A stretch of 64,000 nt of DNA from Lysobacterales bacterium (GTDB lineage: Bacteria > Pseudomonadota > Gammaproteobacteria > Xanthomonadales > Ahniellaceae). Under the pieces are notes generated by a model, which was not told the DNA's origin, did no database searches, and saw only the letters and a program-made list of their open reading frames with translations. The number at the start of each line of letters is the position of its first letter. Position 1 is the first letter of the stretch. Both the position numbers and the translations under genes were made by a program. Below are positions 8,522-17,229 of this stretch, in pieces. The DNA lies in NCBI GenBank assembly GCA_016721845.1, contig JADKHK010000013.1, positions 974,501-1,038,500 on the forward strand. Direction: 5' to 3'.

Positions 8522-9834
8522 TGGCGGACGCAGCGCCTGCGCGCGTGATGGGTTTCTGGTCGGCGGTCGCGCTGGTCGTCGGCAGCATGATCGGCTCGGG
8601 TGTCTTCCTGCTGCCGGCGAACCTGGCACCTTACGGCGCGGCGAGCCTGCTCGGCTGGGGCATCAGCCTCTGCGGCGCCATCCTGCTGGCGCTCGTCTAT
8701 GCGCAATGGGCGCGCGAGGATCCGCTGCCGGGCGGCAGCTTCGCCTACACGCGCGTGACCTTCGGCGACACGCCGGGGTTCTTCGTGGCCTGGAGCAACT
8801 GGATCTGCATCTGGGCCGGCAATGCCGCGCTCGCCGTCGCCTGTGCCGGATGCATCAGCGCATTGGTGCCGGCGGTCGCGCAGTCACGACTGCTGTCCGC
8901 CGCGATCGCGTTGGCCGCGCTGTGGATCGCCACGCTGACCAACCTCGCCGGCGTGCGCGAATCGGCACGGGCACAGGTCGTGCTGACGGTACTGAAACTG
9001 GTGCCGATCGCATTGTTCGCGTTCGTGGCGGTGTTCTTCGTCGACACCGCGAACTACCACCCCTTCTTGCCGGAAGGCGGCGACCTGTTCGAGATCGCCT
9101 GGGGCGGCGCGGCGATCACGTTGTGGGCATTCCTCGGCCTGGAAGCATCGACGATCGCAAGCGCCTCCATCCGCGATCCCGAAAAGAACGTGGCGCGCGC
9201 CACGGTCGTCGGTACCTTGATTGCCGGGTTTCTGACCATGCTGGCCTGCACCGTTGTGCTCGGTGTCTTGCCGCGAACTCAGATCGCGCAGTCGCCGGCA
9301 CCGATGGCCGAAGCCGCCGCGCACCTGTTCGGTGCGCCAGCAGGCGTCTTGCTGGCCATCACTGCAGCGGTCGCCAGTTACGGCGCACTGAACGGCTGGG
9401 TCATGCTGATGGGTGAACTGCCAGCACAGGCTGCCCAGGCCGGGTTGTTCCCGCGCTCGCTCGGCCTGCGCGACGGCAATGGCACGCCGCGACGCATGTT
9501 GCTGGTCGGCACCGTGCTCGGAAGTGTGCTGATCGTCGCGAACTACAGTCGCAGCCTCGTCAAGCTGTTCGAATTCTCGATTCTGTTGTCGACCGCGACC
9601 TCGCTCCTGCCCTATGCCGCGGCCAGTGCCAGTGCCCTGCTTCGATCACGACGCTGGCGCAGCCATTCGCCGATGAACCTGATCATCGCGGGCCTGGCGC
9701 TGGGTTACAGTCTGTTCGCATTGGCAGGCACGGGCCGCGAGGCCTTGTTCTGGGGCGCGGTGCTGCTGGCGGCGGGTATTCCGGTATCGATGTACGTGCG
9801 CATCCGGAAGCGCGGACTGGTCGCGCCGCACTGA
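8521..9834 (+). CDS. APC-superfamily amino acid / polyamine permease
   Basis: A 437-residue integral membrane protein with about 12 hydrophobic segments. The first helix carries the APC signature SMIGSGVFLLPANLAPYG (unwound helix 1 that binds the substrate). PGGSFAYTRVTFGDTPGF and GLEASTIASASIRDPEKNVARA are typical of the basic amino acid/polyamine antiporter (ArcD/AdiC-like) branch. The ATG at 8521 overlaps the oxygenase stop by one base (TGATG); longer versions starting at 8275 would lie inside the oxygenase gene. It probably moves an amino acid or amine; linkage to the oxygenase suggests that this is the oxygenase substrate (inference). Confidence 0.87.
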   Translation: MADAAPARVMGFWSAVALVVGSMIGSGVFLLPANLAPYGAASLLGWGISLCGAILLALVYAQWAREDPLPGGSFAYTRVTFGDTPGFFVAWSNWICIWAGNAALAVACAGCISALVPAVAQSRLLSAAIALAALWIATLTNLAGVRESARAQVVLTVLKLVPIALFAFVAVFFVDTANYHPFLPEGGDLFEIAWGGAAITLWAFLGLEASTIASASIRDPEKNVARATVVGTLIAGFLTMLACTVVLGVLPRTQIAQSPAPMAEAAAHLFGAPAGVLLAITAAVASYGALNGWVMLMGELPAQAAQAGLFPRSLGLRDGNGTPRRMLLVGTVLGSVLIVANYSRSLVKLFEFSILLSTATSLLPYAAASASALLRSRRWRSHSPMNLIIAGLALGYSLFALAGTGREALFWGAVLLAAGIPVSMYVRIRKRGLVAPH

Positions 9835-9886
9835 CATCCATTAACCTTCTGTCACGTCGTTCGAATCACGTGTTCCGGGAGTGTTC

Positions 9887-11434
9887 GTGTCCAAGTCGCT
9901 CGAAAGTTGGCCGTGGTGGGCCAAGTTGCTCATTGTCGTTGTCGGCCTTGCCGGTTTCGCCTATGTCCGTGTGCGCGGCGTCGCGTCCGATGCCATGCAA
10001 TCGCTGAACCTGGTGGGCTGGGCCAGTTTCGACAGCACCTATGTCGACTGGAATGGCGACATTGGCGCCAAGAACGTTCGCATCTGGCCCTGGGATGGCG
10101 ATCCGGACACCGACGCCATTACCGCCGAGCGTTTCGTGATCGACACCCCGGGATGGGGCTGGATGCTCAAATCGGCGTTTTCGTTCGGCGGATCGAGCAG
10201 CTTGCTGAAGAATCGCGCCGCGCGCTGGGCCGCCAGAGCAGCGGAAAAAGCCAACGAAGGTTCGCCGCTGGAAGACATCCCGGCGATGCCGCGCATCCAC
10301 GCCCGACTCGAAAACGTGGTGTTCTCGGATTACGCCCAACAGTACATGTGGGAAGACCACGTGCATGGCCTCGCCAGCGGCTCGGTGTTCGAGAGCGAGG
10401 GGTGCGGACAGGACCAGTATTGGTCGGAGGGCGAACTGGTCGGCACGATGGACCTGCGCAGTCCCGGCGTGAATTTCGAACTCGACCTCAACGCAACGGG
10501 CAGCGAAACCATTTCGATGCGGGTCTCGCTCGATGCGCCCGGCCGTTCCGCCTGGCGCTATGACGCCAATTGGCTGGCGCCCCACGAGGGCAACCTGGTG
10601 CTGATCGACTGGGAACAAGCCAAGCTGCGCGACGAACAGTGGACGGTGCAGGACGATGGTTTCGTCGCCGCCCGCAATGCCTACTGTGCCGAACGCGATC
10701 ACCTGACCGAAGCGCAATTCGTCGAGCAGCACATCGACTACCTGCAGCGCCGGCTGCTGAACTGGGGCCTGTTCGCGAACCCCGCCACGGTCGAGCAGTA
10801 CCGTCGTTTCGTGTCGACCGGCGGCAATACCCTGACCTGGTCGGCCAAGCCGATCGATCCGGTGGCGCTGGACAAGCTCTACAGTTTCTCGGCCACCGAC
10901 ATGCTGTGGATGCTCAACGCGAACCTCCGCGTGAACGACGAGGCCGCCGCCCCCTTCAAGCTGCATGTCGTCGCTGCCTTGCCGTATCCCGAAACGGAGG
11001 ACATCGAGTCCGCTCCGCAGATGCGCCAGATCGTCGCGCAAACCCTGGCCTCACTGCCGGCGGACATGCAATCGGCACCCGCCGTCGCGGCCATGGAAAC
11101 CCCGAATCCCGCGGTGCCGACGATGGTCGTCAGCGCCGAGTCGACCCTGATCGGCGTCGACGGTCAGGTACCGACGGCCGACAAGCCGGTGATCGAGGAC
11201 GTGAGCTTCGATGACCTCGCCTACATGGTCGGTGAACGCGTGATCATCCGCACCCACTTGCGCTCGACGCGCGACGGCGAGCTCAAGTCATTCAACCGGG
11301 CGGGCATCCGGGTTTCATTGCGGAATCGTCCCGGGATGGAGCTGGAAATTCCACGTTCGACCGTGGCCTCGGCGCAAGTCGTATGGACGAAATCGCAGAC
11401 TGCCGCTGCGGCCGCCGCAGCAGGCAGTCAGTAA
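9887..11434 (+). CDS. Inner-membrane-anchored protein of unknown function
   Basis: A 515-residue protein with a single N-terminal transmembrane anchor (WWAKLLIVVVGLAGFAYVRV, near residues 10-29) and a large probably periplasmic, beta-rich domain. No recognised family. Repeated 'STYVDWNGDIGAKNVRIWPW'-type strands near the anchor recall AsmA/DUF-type periplasmic proteins, but I cannot support that. The C-terminus is Ala-rich. Start: a GTG at 9887 preceded by GGGA at a six-base spacing is preferred over a GTG at 9881, which that GGGA abuts. It follows the permease by 52 bases, so may still belong to that operon, and converges on the glutathione peroxidase gene. Confidence 0.7.
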   Translation: MSKSLESWPWWAKLLIVVVGLAGFAYVRVRGVASDAMQSLNLVGWASFDSTYVDWNGDIGAKNVRIWPWDGDPDTDAITAERFVIDTPGWGWMLKSAFSFGGSSSLLKNRAARWAARAAEKANEGSPLEDIPAMPRIHARLENVVFSDYAQQYMWEDHVHGLASGSVFESEGCGQDQYWSEGELVGTMDLRSPGVNFELDLNATGSETISMRVSLDAPGRSAWRYDANWLAPHEGNLVLIDWEQAKLRDEQWTVQDDGFVAARNAYCAERDHLTEAQFVEQHIDYLQRRLLNWGLFANPATVEQYRRFVSTGGNTLTWSAKPIDPVALDKLYSFSATDMLWMLNANLRVNDEAAAPFKLHVVAALPYPETEDIESAPQMRQIVAQTLASLPADMQSAPAVAAMETPNPAVPTMVVSAESTLIGVDGQVPTADKPVIEDVSFDDLAYMVGERVIIRTHLRSTRDGELKSFNRAGIRVSLRNRPGMELEIPRSTVASAQVVWTKSQTAAAAAAAGSQ

Positions 11435-11442
11435 GGCCGCAA

Positions 11443-11925
11443 TCAGCGCAGCACGGCGTCCAGATCCTTCTCGATCTTCTCGGGCGTGTCGGTGGGCGCA
11501 TATCGCTTGACGACGTTGCCGGACTTGTCGACCAGGAACTTGCTGAAATTCCACTTGATCGCGTCGATGCCGAGGAATCCGGATTTCTCGGACTTGAGCC
11601 ATTGCCACAACGGATGGGCATTCGCGCCGTTCACGTCGACCTTCGCGAACATCGGGAAGCTGACGTCGTAGGTCAGCGAGCAGAAGTTCTTGATCTCGTC
11701 CTCGTTGCCCGGTTCCTGGTGACCAAACTGGTCGCAGGGAAAGCCGAGCACCACCAGTCCTTGATCGCGATGCTTGCGATACATCGCTTCCAGTCCGGTG
11801 TATTGCGGGGTGAAGCCGCATTTCGAGGCGACGTTCACCAGCAGCATCGCCTTGCCCTTGTAGGTCGACAGCGGCACGTCCTTGCCGTCGATATCTTTCG
11901 CGCTGAAATCGTAGATGCTGCTCAT
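11443..11925 (-). CDS. Glutathione peroxidase family protein (Cys type)
   Basis: A 160-residue thioredoxin-fold peroxidase. The peroxidatic cysteine is C36 in VNVASKCGFTPQY (cysteine instead of selenocysteine), followed by FPCDQFGHQEPG with the conserved Gln and WNFSKFLVD with the catalytic Trp-Asn. No signal peptide, so cytoplasmic. Bacterial members (BtuE-like) reduce hydroperoxides, often with thioredoxin rather than glutathione. The ATG at 11925 gives MSSIYDFSAKDIDG, the standard N-terminus; frames extending upstream read into the fumarase gene. It lies 16 bases downstream of fumarase on the same strand. Confidence 0.93.
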   Translation of the reverse strand: MSSIYDFSAKDIDGKDVPLSTYKGKAMLLVNVASKCGFTPQYTGLEAMYRKHRDQGLVVLGFPCDQFGHQEPGNEDEIKNFCSLTYDVSFPMFAKVDVNGANAHPLWQWLKSEKSGFLGIDAIKWNFSKFLVDKSGNVVKRYAPTDTPEKIEKDLDAVLR

Positions 11926-11941
11926 TGGATGCTCCGGTTGA

Positions 11942-13456
11942 TTACGCCACGACCACGGGAATCTTGCCGATCTTCGCCTGCCATTCGCGCGGCCCGGTCT
12001 CGTGCACCGAGGTGCCCTTCGCATCCACCGCGACCGTGACCGGCATGTCCTGCACGGTGAATTCGTAGATCGCCTCCATGCCGAGGTCGGCGAAGGCAAG
12101 CACCTTCGAGGCCTTGATCGCCTTCGACACCAGATAGGCCGCGCCGCCGACCGCCATCAGGTAGACCGCGCCGTTGTCCTTGATCGCACTGATCGCGGTC
12201 GGGCCGCGCTCGGACTTGCCGACCATGCCGAGCAGGCCGGTGGCTTCGAGCAACTGGCGCGTGAACTTGTCCATGCGTGTGGCCGTGGTCGGGCCGGCGG
12301 GGCCGACGACTTCGTCGCGCACCGGATCAACCGGGCCGACGTAGTAGATGAAGCGGTTGCGGAAGTCGACCGGCATCGGTTCGCCGCGATTCAGCATGTC
12401 GATCAGGCGCTTGTGGGCAGCGTCGCGGCCGGTCAGCAGCTTGCCGTTGAGCAGGATGGTCTCGCCCGGCTGCCAGGTCGCGACTTCCTCCCGGGTGATC
12501 GTGTCGAGGTTCACTCGGCGCGCGTTCTGCGGGCTGTAGGTGAGCTTCGGCCAGGCATCGAGCGAGGGCGGATCGAGCATCACCGGTCCCGAACCGTCGA
12601 GCGTGAAGTGGGCATGTCGCGTGGCCGCACAATTCGGAATCATCGCCACCGGCAGATTGGCCGCATGCGTCGGATAATCCTTGACCTTGATGTCGAGCAC
12701 GGTGGTTAGACCACCGAGGCCCTGGGCGCCGATGCCGAGTGCATTGACCTTCTCGTACAACTCGATGCGCAGCTCTTCGGCGCGATTGCTCGGCCCGCGC
12801 GCGATCAGGTCCTGGATGTCGATCGGCTCCATCAGCGATTCTTTCGCGAGCAGCATCGCCTTTTCGGCGGTACCGCCGATGCCGATGCCGAGCATGCCCG
12901 GCGGGCACCAGCCGGCTCCCATGGTCGGCACTGTCTTCAGCACCCAGTCGACAATGGAGTCGGACGGATTCAGCATCGCGAACTTCGACTTGGCTTCGGA
13001 ACCGCCGCCCTTCGCGGCGACGATCACGTCCACGGTGTCGCCGGGCACGATCTTGACGTTGATGACGGCCGGCGTGTTGTCCTTGGTGTTGCTGCGCTTG
13101 CCCGCAGGATCGGCCAGCACCGAGGCGCGCAGCTTGTTGTCCGGATGGTTGTAGGCGCGGCGCACGCCCTCGTTGACCATGTCCTCGACCGACAGCGTGG
13201 CGTTCCAGCGCACGTTCATGCCGACTTCCAGGAACACGGTGACGATGCCGGTGTCCTGGCAGATCGGCCGATGGCCTTCGGCGCACATGCGCGAGTTGAT
13301 CAGGATCTGCGCGATCGCATCCTTCGCCGCCGCGGATTCCTCGCGTTCATACGCCTTCGCGAGATTCTCGATGTAGTCGACCGGGTGGTAGTAGCTGATG
13401 TACTGCAGCGCGTCGGCGACGGACTGGATGAAGTCTTCCTGCTGGATCGTGGCCAC
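11942..13456 (-). CDS. Class I (iron-sulfur) fumarate hydratase
   Basis: A 504-residue fumarase of the oxygen-sensitive class I, converting fumarate to malate in the TCA cycle. The [4Fe-4S] cysteines lie in RPICQDTGI (C66), AGWCPPGML and IPNCAATRH. The alpha and beta domains are fused as in E. coli FumA/FumB. The start codon is GTG at 13456 giving MATIQQEDFIQSVADALQYISYYHP, which matches family N-termini; no strong ribosome-binding site is visible. The peroxidase gene follows on the same strand, a sensible partner for an oxidant-labile enzyme. Confidence 0.95.
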   Translation of the reverse strand: MATIQQEDFIQSVADALQYISYYHPVDYIENLAKAYEREESAAAKDAIAQILINSRMCAEGHRPICQDTGIVTVFLEVGMNVRWNATLSVEDMVNEGVRRAYNHPDNKLRASVLADPAGKRSNTKDNTPAVINVKIVPGDTVDVIVAAKGGGSEAKSKFAMLNPSDSIVDWVLKTVPTMGAGWCPPGMLGIGIGGTAEKAMLLAKESLMEPIDIQDLIARGPSNRAEELRIELYEKVNALGIGAQGLGGLTTVLDIKVKDYPTHAANLPVAMIPNCAATRHAHFTLDGSGPVMLDPPSLDAWPKLTYSPQNARRVNLDTITREEVATWQPGETILLNGKLLTGRDAAHKRLIDMLNRGEPMPVDFRNRFIYYVGPVDPVRDEVVGPAGPTTATRMDKFTRQLLEATGLLGMVGKSERGPTAISAIKDNGAVYLMAVGGAAYLVSKAIKASKVLAFADLGMEAIYEFTVQDMPVTVAVDAKGTSVHETGPREWQAKIGKIPVVVA

Positions 13457-13581
13457 GGGACTCGGTTCGGCTTGGGGAAAGCTGCGATTTTACGCCCGCG
13501 GCCGCGATGCAGCCATGCCGACGCTGCGCCGAAACGTCACAATGGCCGCCATCAGGAATTCGCCATGCAGGTGCAGGTCCA

Positions 13582-14073
13582 ATGAAAACGATGCTGATCG
13601 TCTGGCATTCTCAGACCGGCGGCACGGCGCAGATGGTCGAGGCGTTGGCCGAGGGGGCGCGCAGCGTCGAAGGCGTACGAGTGCGCGCGTTGCGGGCGAT
13701 CGATTCGACTGCGGACGTTGCGCTGGCGGCGGACGCCTTCGTGTTCGCGACGCCGGAATGCCTGGCGATGCTGTCCGGGCAACTCAAGGATTTCTTCGAC
13801 CGCAGCTATTACGACCTGCTCGATCGCGTGAACGGTCGGCCTTACGCGGTCATGGTCTGCGCCGGCTCGGACGGATCGAATGCGGTGCGCCAGATCGAGC
13901 GCATCGCGACCGGCTTGCGGCTGCGCAAGGTGGCGGACGCCCTCATCGTGAACACCGCGGCGCAAACGCCGGAGCGCATCCTCGCACCGAAGCACATCGC
14001 CGAATCCGAACTCGCGCGCTGTCGTGAACTCGGTGCGCTGGTCGCGAACGGCCTTCAGCTCGGCCTGTTCTGA
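13582..14073 (+). CDS. Flavodoxin-like fold / FMN reductase-type protein
   Basis: A 163-residue flavodoxin-fold protein. The FMN phosphate loop is WHSQTGGTAQM near residues 7-17, and FATPECLAMLSGQLKDFFDRS is the usual second flavin-contact segment (substituting TPEY-type). It resembles NAD(P)H-dependent FMN reductases or flavodoxin-family proteins; no partner indicates the electron acceptor. The ATG at 13582 is chosen because upstream codons of the open frame are not conserved-looking. The 3' end overlaps by 19 bases the 3' end of the diguanylate cyclase gene on the opposite strand. Confidence 0.8.
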   Translation: MKTMLIVWHSQTGGTAQMVEALAEGARSVEGVRVRALRAIDSTADVALAADAFVFATPECLAMLSGQLKDFFDRSYYDLLDRVNGRPYAVMVCAGSDGSNAVRQIERIATGLRLRKVADALIVNTAAQTPERILAPKHIAESELARCRELGALVANGLQLGLF

Positions 14074-15887
14074 TCGCTGCAGACGCGATTGCGTCCGCCG
14101 TTCTTGGCCACATACAGACCCGCGTCGGTGCGGCGCATCAATGAATCGCGATGTTCACCGGGTTGCCATTCCGACACACCGGCGCTGAAGCTGACCCGCA
14201 GCCAGTCGGCCAGATCCGCGTAGTCGGTGCCCACCACGCGTTCACGCAGCAGCTCGACGCTGTTCAACGCACCGGCGAGTGATGTTTCCGGGAGCAGGAC
14301 CGCGAACTCCTCGCCACCGATCCGCGCAACCAGATCACTGGCGCGGAAGTGTTCGACCAGGATCGCCGCAATGCGCACGAGCACGGCATCGCCGAGTGCA
14401 TGGCCACCGCCGTCGTTGATGCGCTTGAAATGATCGAGATCGATCAGGGCCAGGCTGAGCGGATGCCGATAGCGCTGCGCGCGCTCGATCTCGGCCGCGA
14501 TGCGCTCGTCGAAATGGCGCCGGTTGGCGAGCCCGGTCAGTGCGTCTTCCCGGCTTTGCCGTTCAAGCAGTCGACCCTTGCTGCGCAGTTCGACCAGCAG
14601 ACGCTCGCGTTCGGCCGCCGCCTGCTCCAATGCGGCGGTGCGCTCCGCCACCAGCTCCTCGAGGCGCCCGCGATACTCGTCGAGCTCCTGGAAGGTGAGC
14701 GCGTCGGCGATTACCGGCGCCAGATCCTCGGCAATCGCCAACAATGCATTCTTGTCGGTATCCGAATAGGCATTCGCTTCGGCATGCTGGATGCTCACCA
14801 CGCCCAGCACCTCCCGGCCTTGCAGGATCGGCACCATCAGGATCGAACCGGGACGCTCGTCCGGCGCAATCACGGCATGACGCCTCAGTTCCTCGGCCGC
14901 CGTTTCCCAGCGATCGATCAGCACCGGTTGGCGGTGGCGAACGACATAGCCGGCCAGGCCCTTCGCGACCGGGTAACGCCGTCGCGGCAGGCGCTCGCCA
15001 TCGACCAGTTCGAGCACGGCATCCAGTTCGCCACGTTCGGCATCATGCAGCGCGACGAAGGCGATGCGGTACTGGAAGAGCATGGCGATCCGCGACAACA
15101 GGCGTTCTGCGACCTCCTCGATGCGACGGCTGCCGGACAGCGCCTGGCGTGTCGCAGAAGCGGCATCGAGTGCCGTCACGCGGGTCTGTACCTGCTGGCG
15201 CGCAGTGACGACCGCATGCAGACTGACCGCTGTCAGCACCAGAAACAGCGTCGACAGCAGCAGCGTGACCGCATCGGTTTGCACATAGATCAGCGCCGCC
15301 AGCACCCCGAGCGGCACGAACAATTCGTCCGTGGTCAGATAACTCCAGGTCAGCAGCCGGCGCACGTTGCGACCATCGAGATGGAAGAACAGCGCCATCA
15401 TCGCCGAGTTCACCAGCTGCATCGCGATCGACGCCAGCAGGATCGCGAGCGCCCCGCGCCCGTCCAGCGCGCGCAAGGGCACGGCGCCGCCCGTCTTGAC
15501 GTACACCCAGCCCGCCGCGAGCGTGATCAGCGCCAGCATGCAGGCGTTGTGGATGGCGCGCAGCAGGCCGAAATGCAGGGATCCCTGGCGATAACGGTGG
15601 TTGATGAACGGCCAGATCAGCCCGGGCAAGGCATTCAGCGCGGCCGCGACCGGCAACGGGAACAACAGGATCGCGGCAATCTGCGGCACGCGCTCCATCG
15701 AGGTCATGCCCATCGACGGCACCGGAAAACCGTATTGCCACACGATCAACTGCAGGAGGATGAACCCGGCCACGACCGGCGCGCTTGGCCATTCCGACTG
15801 CCAGGGCCAGGACTGGCTCGCAAGCGCCGCGGTGATCGCGACCAGCGCGAGGTTGTAGAGCCACAACCGGCCGTTCTTCGAGCGCAT
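14055..15887 (-). CDS. Membrane GAF-GGDEF diguanylate cyclase with product-inhibition site
   Basis: A 610-residue inner-membrane signalling protein. Residues 1-215 hold about six to seven hydrophobic helices. A GAF domain (about 235-390) and a coiled coil (LEELVAERTAALEQAAAERE, near 405-425) follow, then a GGDEF domain. The active site is intact (RIGGEEFAVLLPE), and an RxxD inhibitory site (RASD) sits at the correct distance, five residues before GGEEF. Such enzymes make cyclic di-GMP from GTP. The ATG at 15887 starts the first membrane helix. It is divergent from a second cyclase 85 bases away, sharing the promoter region. Confidence 0.92.
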   Translation of the reverse strand: MRSKNGRLWLYNLALVAITAALASQSWPWQSEWPSAPVVAGFILLQLIVWQYGFPVPSMGMTSMERVPQIAAILLFPLPVAAALNALPGLIWPFINHRYRQGSLHFGLLRAIHNACMLALITLAAGWVYVKTGGAVPLRALDGRGALAILLASIAMQLVNSAMMALFFHLDGRNVRRLLTWSYLTTDELFVPLGVLAALIYVQTDAVTLLLSTLFLVLTAVSLHAVVTARQQVQTRVTALDAASATRQALSGSRRIEEVAERLLSRIAMLFQYRIAFVALHDAERGELDAVLELVDGERLPRRRYPVAKGLAGYVVRHRQPVLIDRWETAAEELRRHAVIAPDERPGSILMVPILQGREVLGVVSIQHAEANAYSDTDKNALLAIAEDLAPVIADALTFQELDEYRGRLEELVAERTAALEQAAAERERLLVELRSKGRLLERQSREDALTGLANRRHFDERIAAEIERAQRYRHPLSLALIDLDHFKRINDGGGHALGDAVLVRIAAILVEHFRASDLVARIGGEEFAVLLPETSLAGALNSVELLRERVVGTDYADLADWLRVSFSAGVSEWQPGEHRDSLMRRTDAGLYVAKNGGRNRVCSDQNRPS

Positions 15888-15972
15888 GCCCGATTCTAGG
15901 CACGAAATCTGACACCGCAAGCGATGTTTGAAGCATTCCGCTGCGTGCGGCCGCAGATTACGCTCAGCACAC

Positions 15973-17160
15973 ATGTCCGCGGCCACGCCCACGCAGATCG
16001 AACTCGTCGATGCCTTCGGCGCCGGGATCTATCTGCTGATGCTGATCACCCATGCCGATCTCTGGTGGCATCGCCGCGGTCGAAGCTCACACTTCTGGCT
16101 GGCGACCTCGGCCATGGGTGCGCTGATTGTCAATCTCAGCGGCGCGGTGGTCCGCCGTGCCGGAGGCGACGTCCATCACGGGATCAGTGCCCTGAACATG
16201 CTGGGCATCGCGCTCGCATTGGTCAGCCTGTTCGAGTTGGCGCAATCGATCGCTGGGCAGCGGAGTACCCGCCTCGTCCGGATCCTGCAGATCGGGACGT
16301 TGCTTCCTGCCCTCGCCACCCTTGCGCTCGGGCCAAGCGGCCTGGATGCCGTCCTCTACGTGATGAGTCTCCTCTTCCTCATCGCCGCGATGATCCGGTC
16401 CATCCGGTTTGCGCGATCGGGCGACTCCGAATCGCGCGCGCTGGCCATCGGCCTGACCCTGCTGCTGGTGACGCTGATCTACGACATGCTTTCCGAACTC
16501 AAATGGATCGCACGGATCGACGGTACACCGGTGCTGGGTTTCAGCATCCTGTTCATCACCGCAGCACGCGCGCTCAGCCTGAGATACGACCGCGAGCATC
16601 GCGAACTGGTGGGCCTGCGTGGCGAACTGGAATCCCGCGTGCAGCGGCGCACGCGCGAACTCGAAGCGGCGAACCGGCAGCTGGACGCGCTGTCGCGCAC
16701 CGACCCGCTGACCGGCCTCGCCAACCGGCGCAGTTTCATCGCGACGGCCACAGAACGGATCCAGAGTGCGCCTTCCGCCTTGCTCATGATCGACATCGAC
16801 CACTTCAAGCGGATCAACGACAACCACGGTCATGAGGTTGGCGACGGCGCCCTGTGCGCCGTGGCGCGCGCGCTGACGCAAGGCGTGAGCGACGCCGGCT
16901 TGCTTGCTCGATGGGGCGGCGAGGAGTTCATCGTCCTCCTGCCGGAACCGGGCGCCGCCGCCATGGCCGACGCATTGCGCCTTGGCGTCGAGCAGATCGC
17001 ATTGCGTTCTCATGGCATCGATCTAGCGATCACGGCCTCGTTCGGGCTGGTGCGTTGCGGAACCGGTCGTGACCTCGACGAGCGCATCGCCGCCGCCGAT
17101 CGCGCGCTGTATCAGGCGAAGCAACAGGGTCGCAACCGCGTGGTCGTCGCGACCGATTGA
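15973..17160 (+). CDS. Membrane GGDEF diguanylate cyclase without inhibitory site
   Basis: A 395-residue inner-membrane diguanylate cyclase. Residues 8-215 form about seven hydrophobic helices (MASE-like sensory region, not assigned to a named family), then a coiled coil with the 7TM-receptor-type ESRVQRRTRELEAANRQLDAL linker, and a GGDEF domain (about 235-390). The active site WGGEEFIVLLPE is complete, but the position of the RxxD inhibitory site reads SDAG, so feedback by c-di-GMP is probably lost. The ATG at 15973 gives MSAATPT just before the first helix. Divergent from the GAF-GGDEF gene. Confidence 0.92.
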   Translation: MSAATPTQIELVDAFGAGIYLLMLITHADLWWHRRGRSSHFWLATSAMGALIVNLSGAVVRRAGGDVHHGISALNMLGIALALVSLFELAQSIAGQRSTRLVRILQIGTLLPALATLALGPSGLDAVLYVMSLLFLIAAMIRSIRFARSGDSESRALAIGLTLLLVTLIYDMLSELKWIARIDGTPVLGFSILFITAARALSLRYDREHRELVGLRGELESRVQRRTRELEAANRQLDALSRTDPLTGLANRRSFIATATERIQSAPSALLMIDIDHFKRINDNHGHEVGDGALCAVARALTQGVSDAGLLARWGGEEFIVLLPEPGAAAMADALRLGVEQIALRSHGIDLAITASFGLVRCGTGRDLDERIAAADRALYQAKQQGRNRVVVATD

Positions 17161-17229
17161 AGGCCCGTGTCCGCATGGATCGGGATTCCGCGTTCCGTGT
17201 ATCGTCGCCCTGTTTCCCCGGACTCCCGC

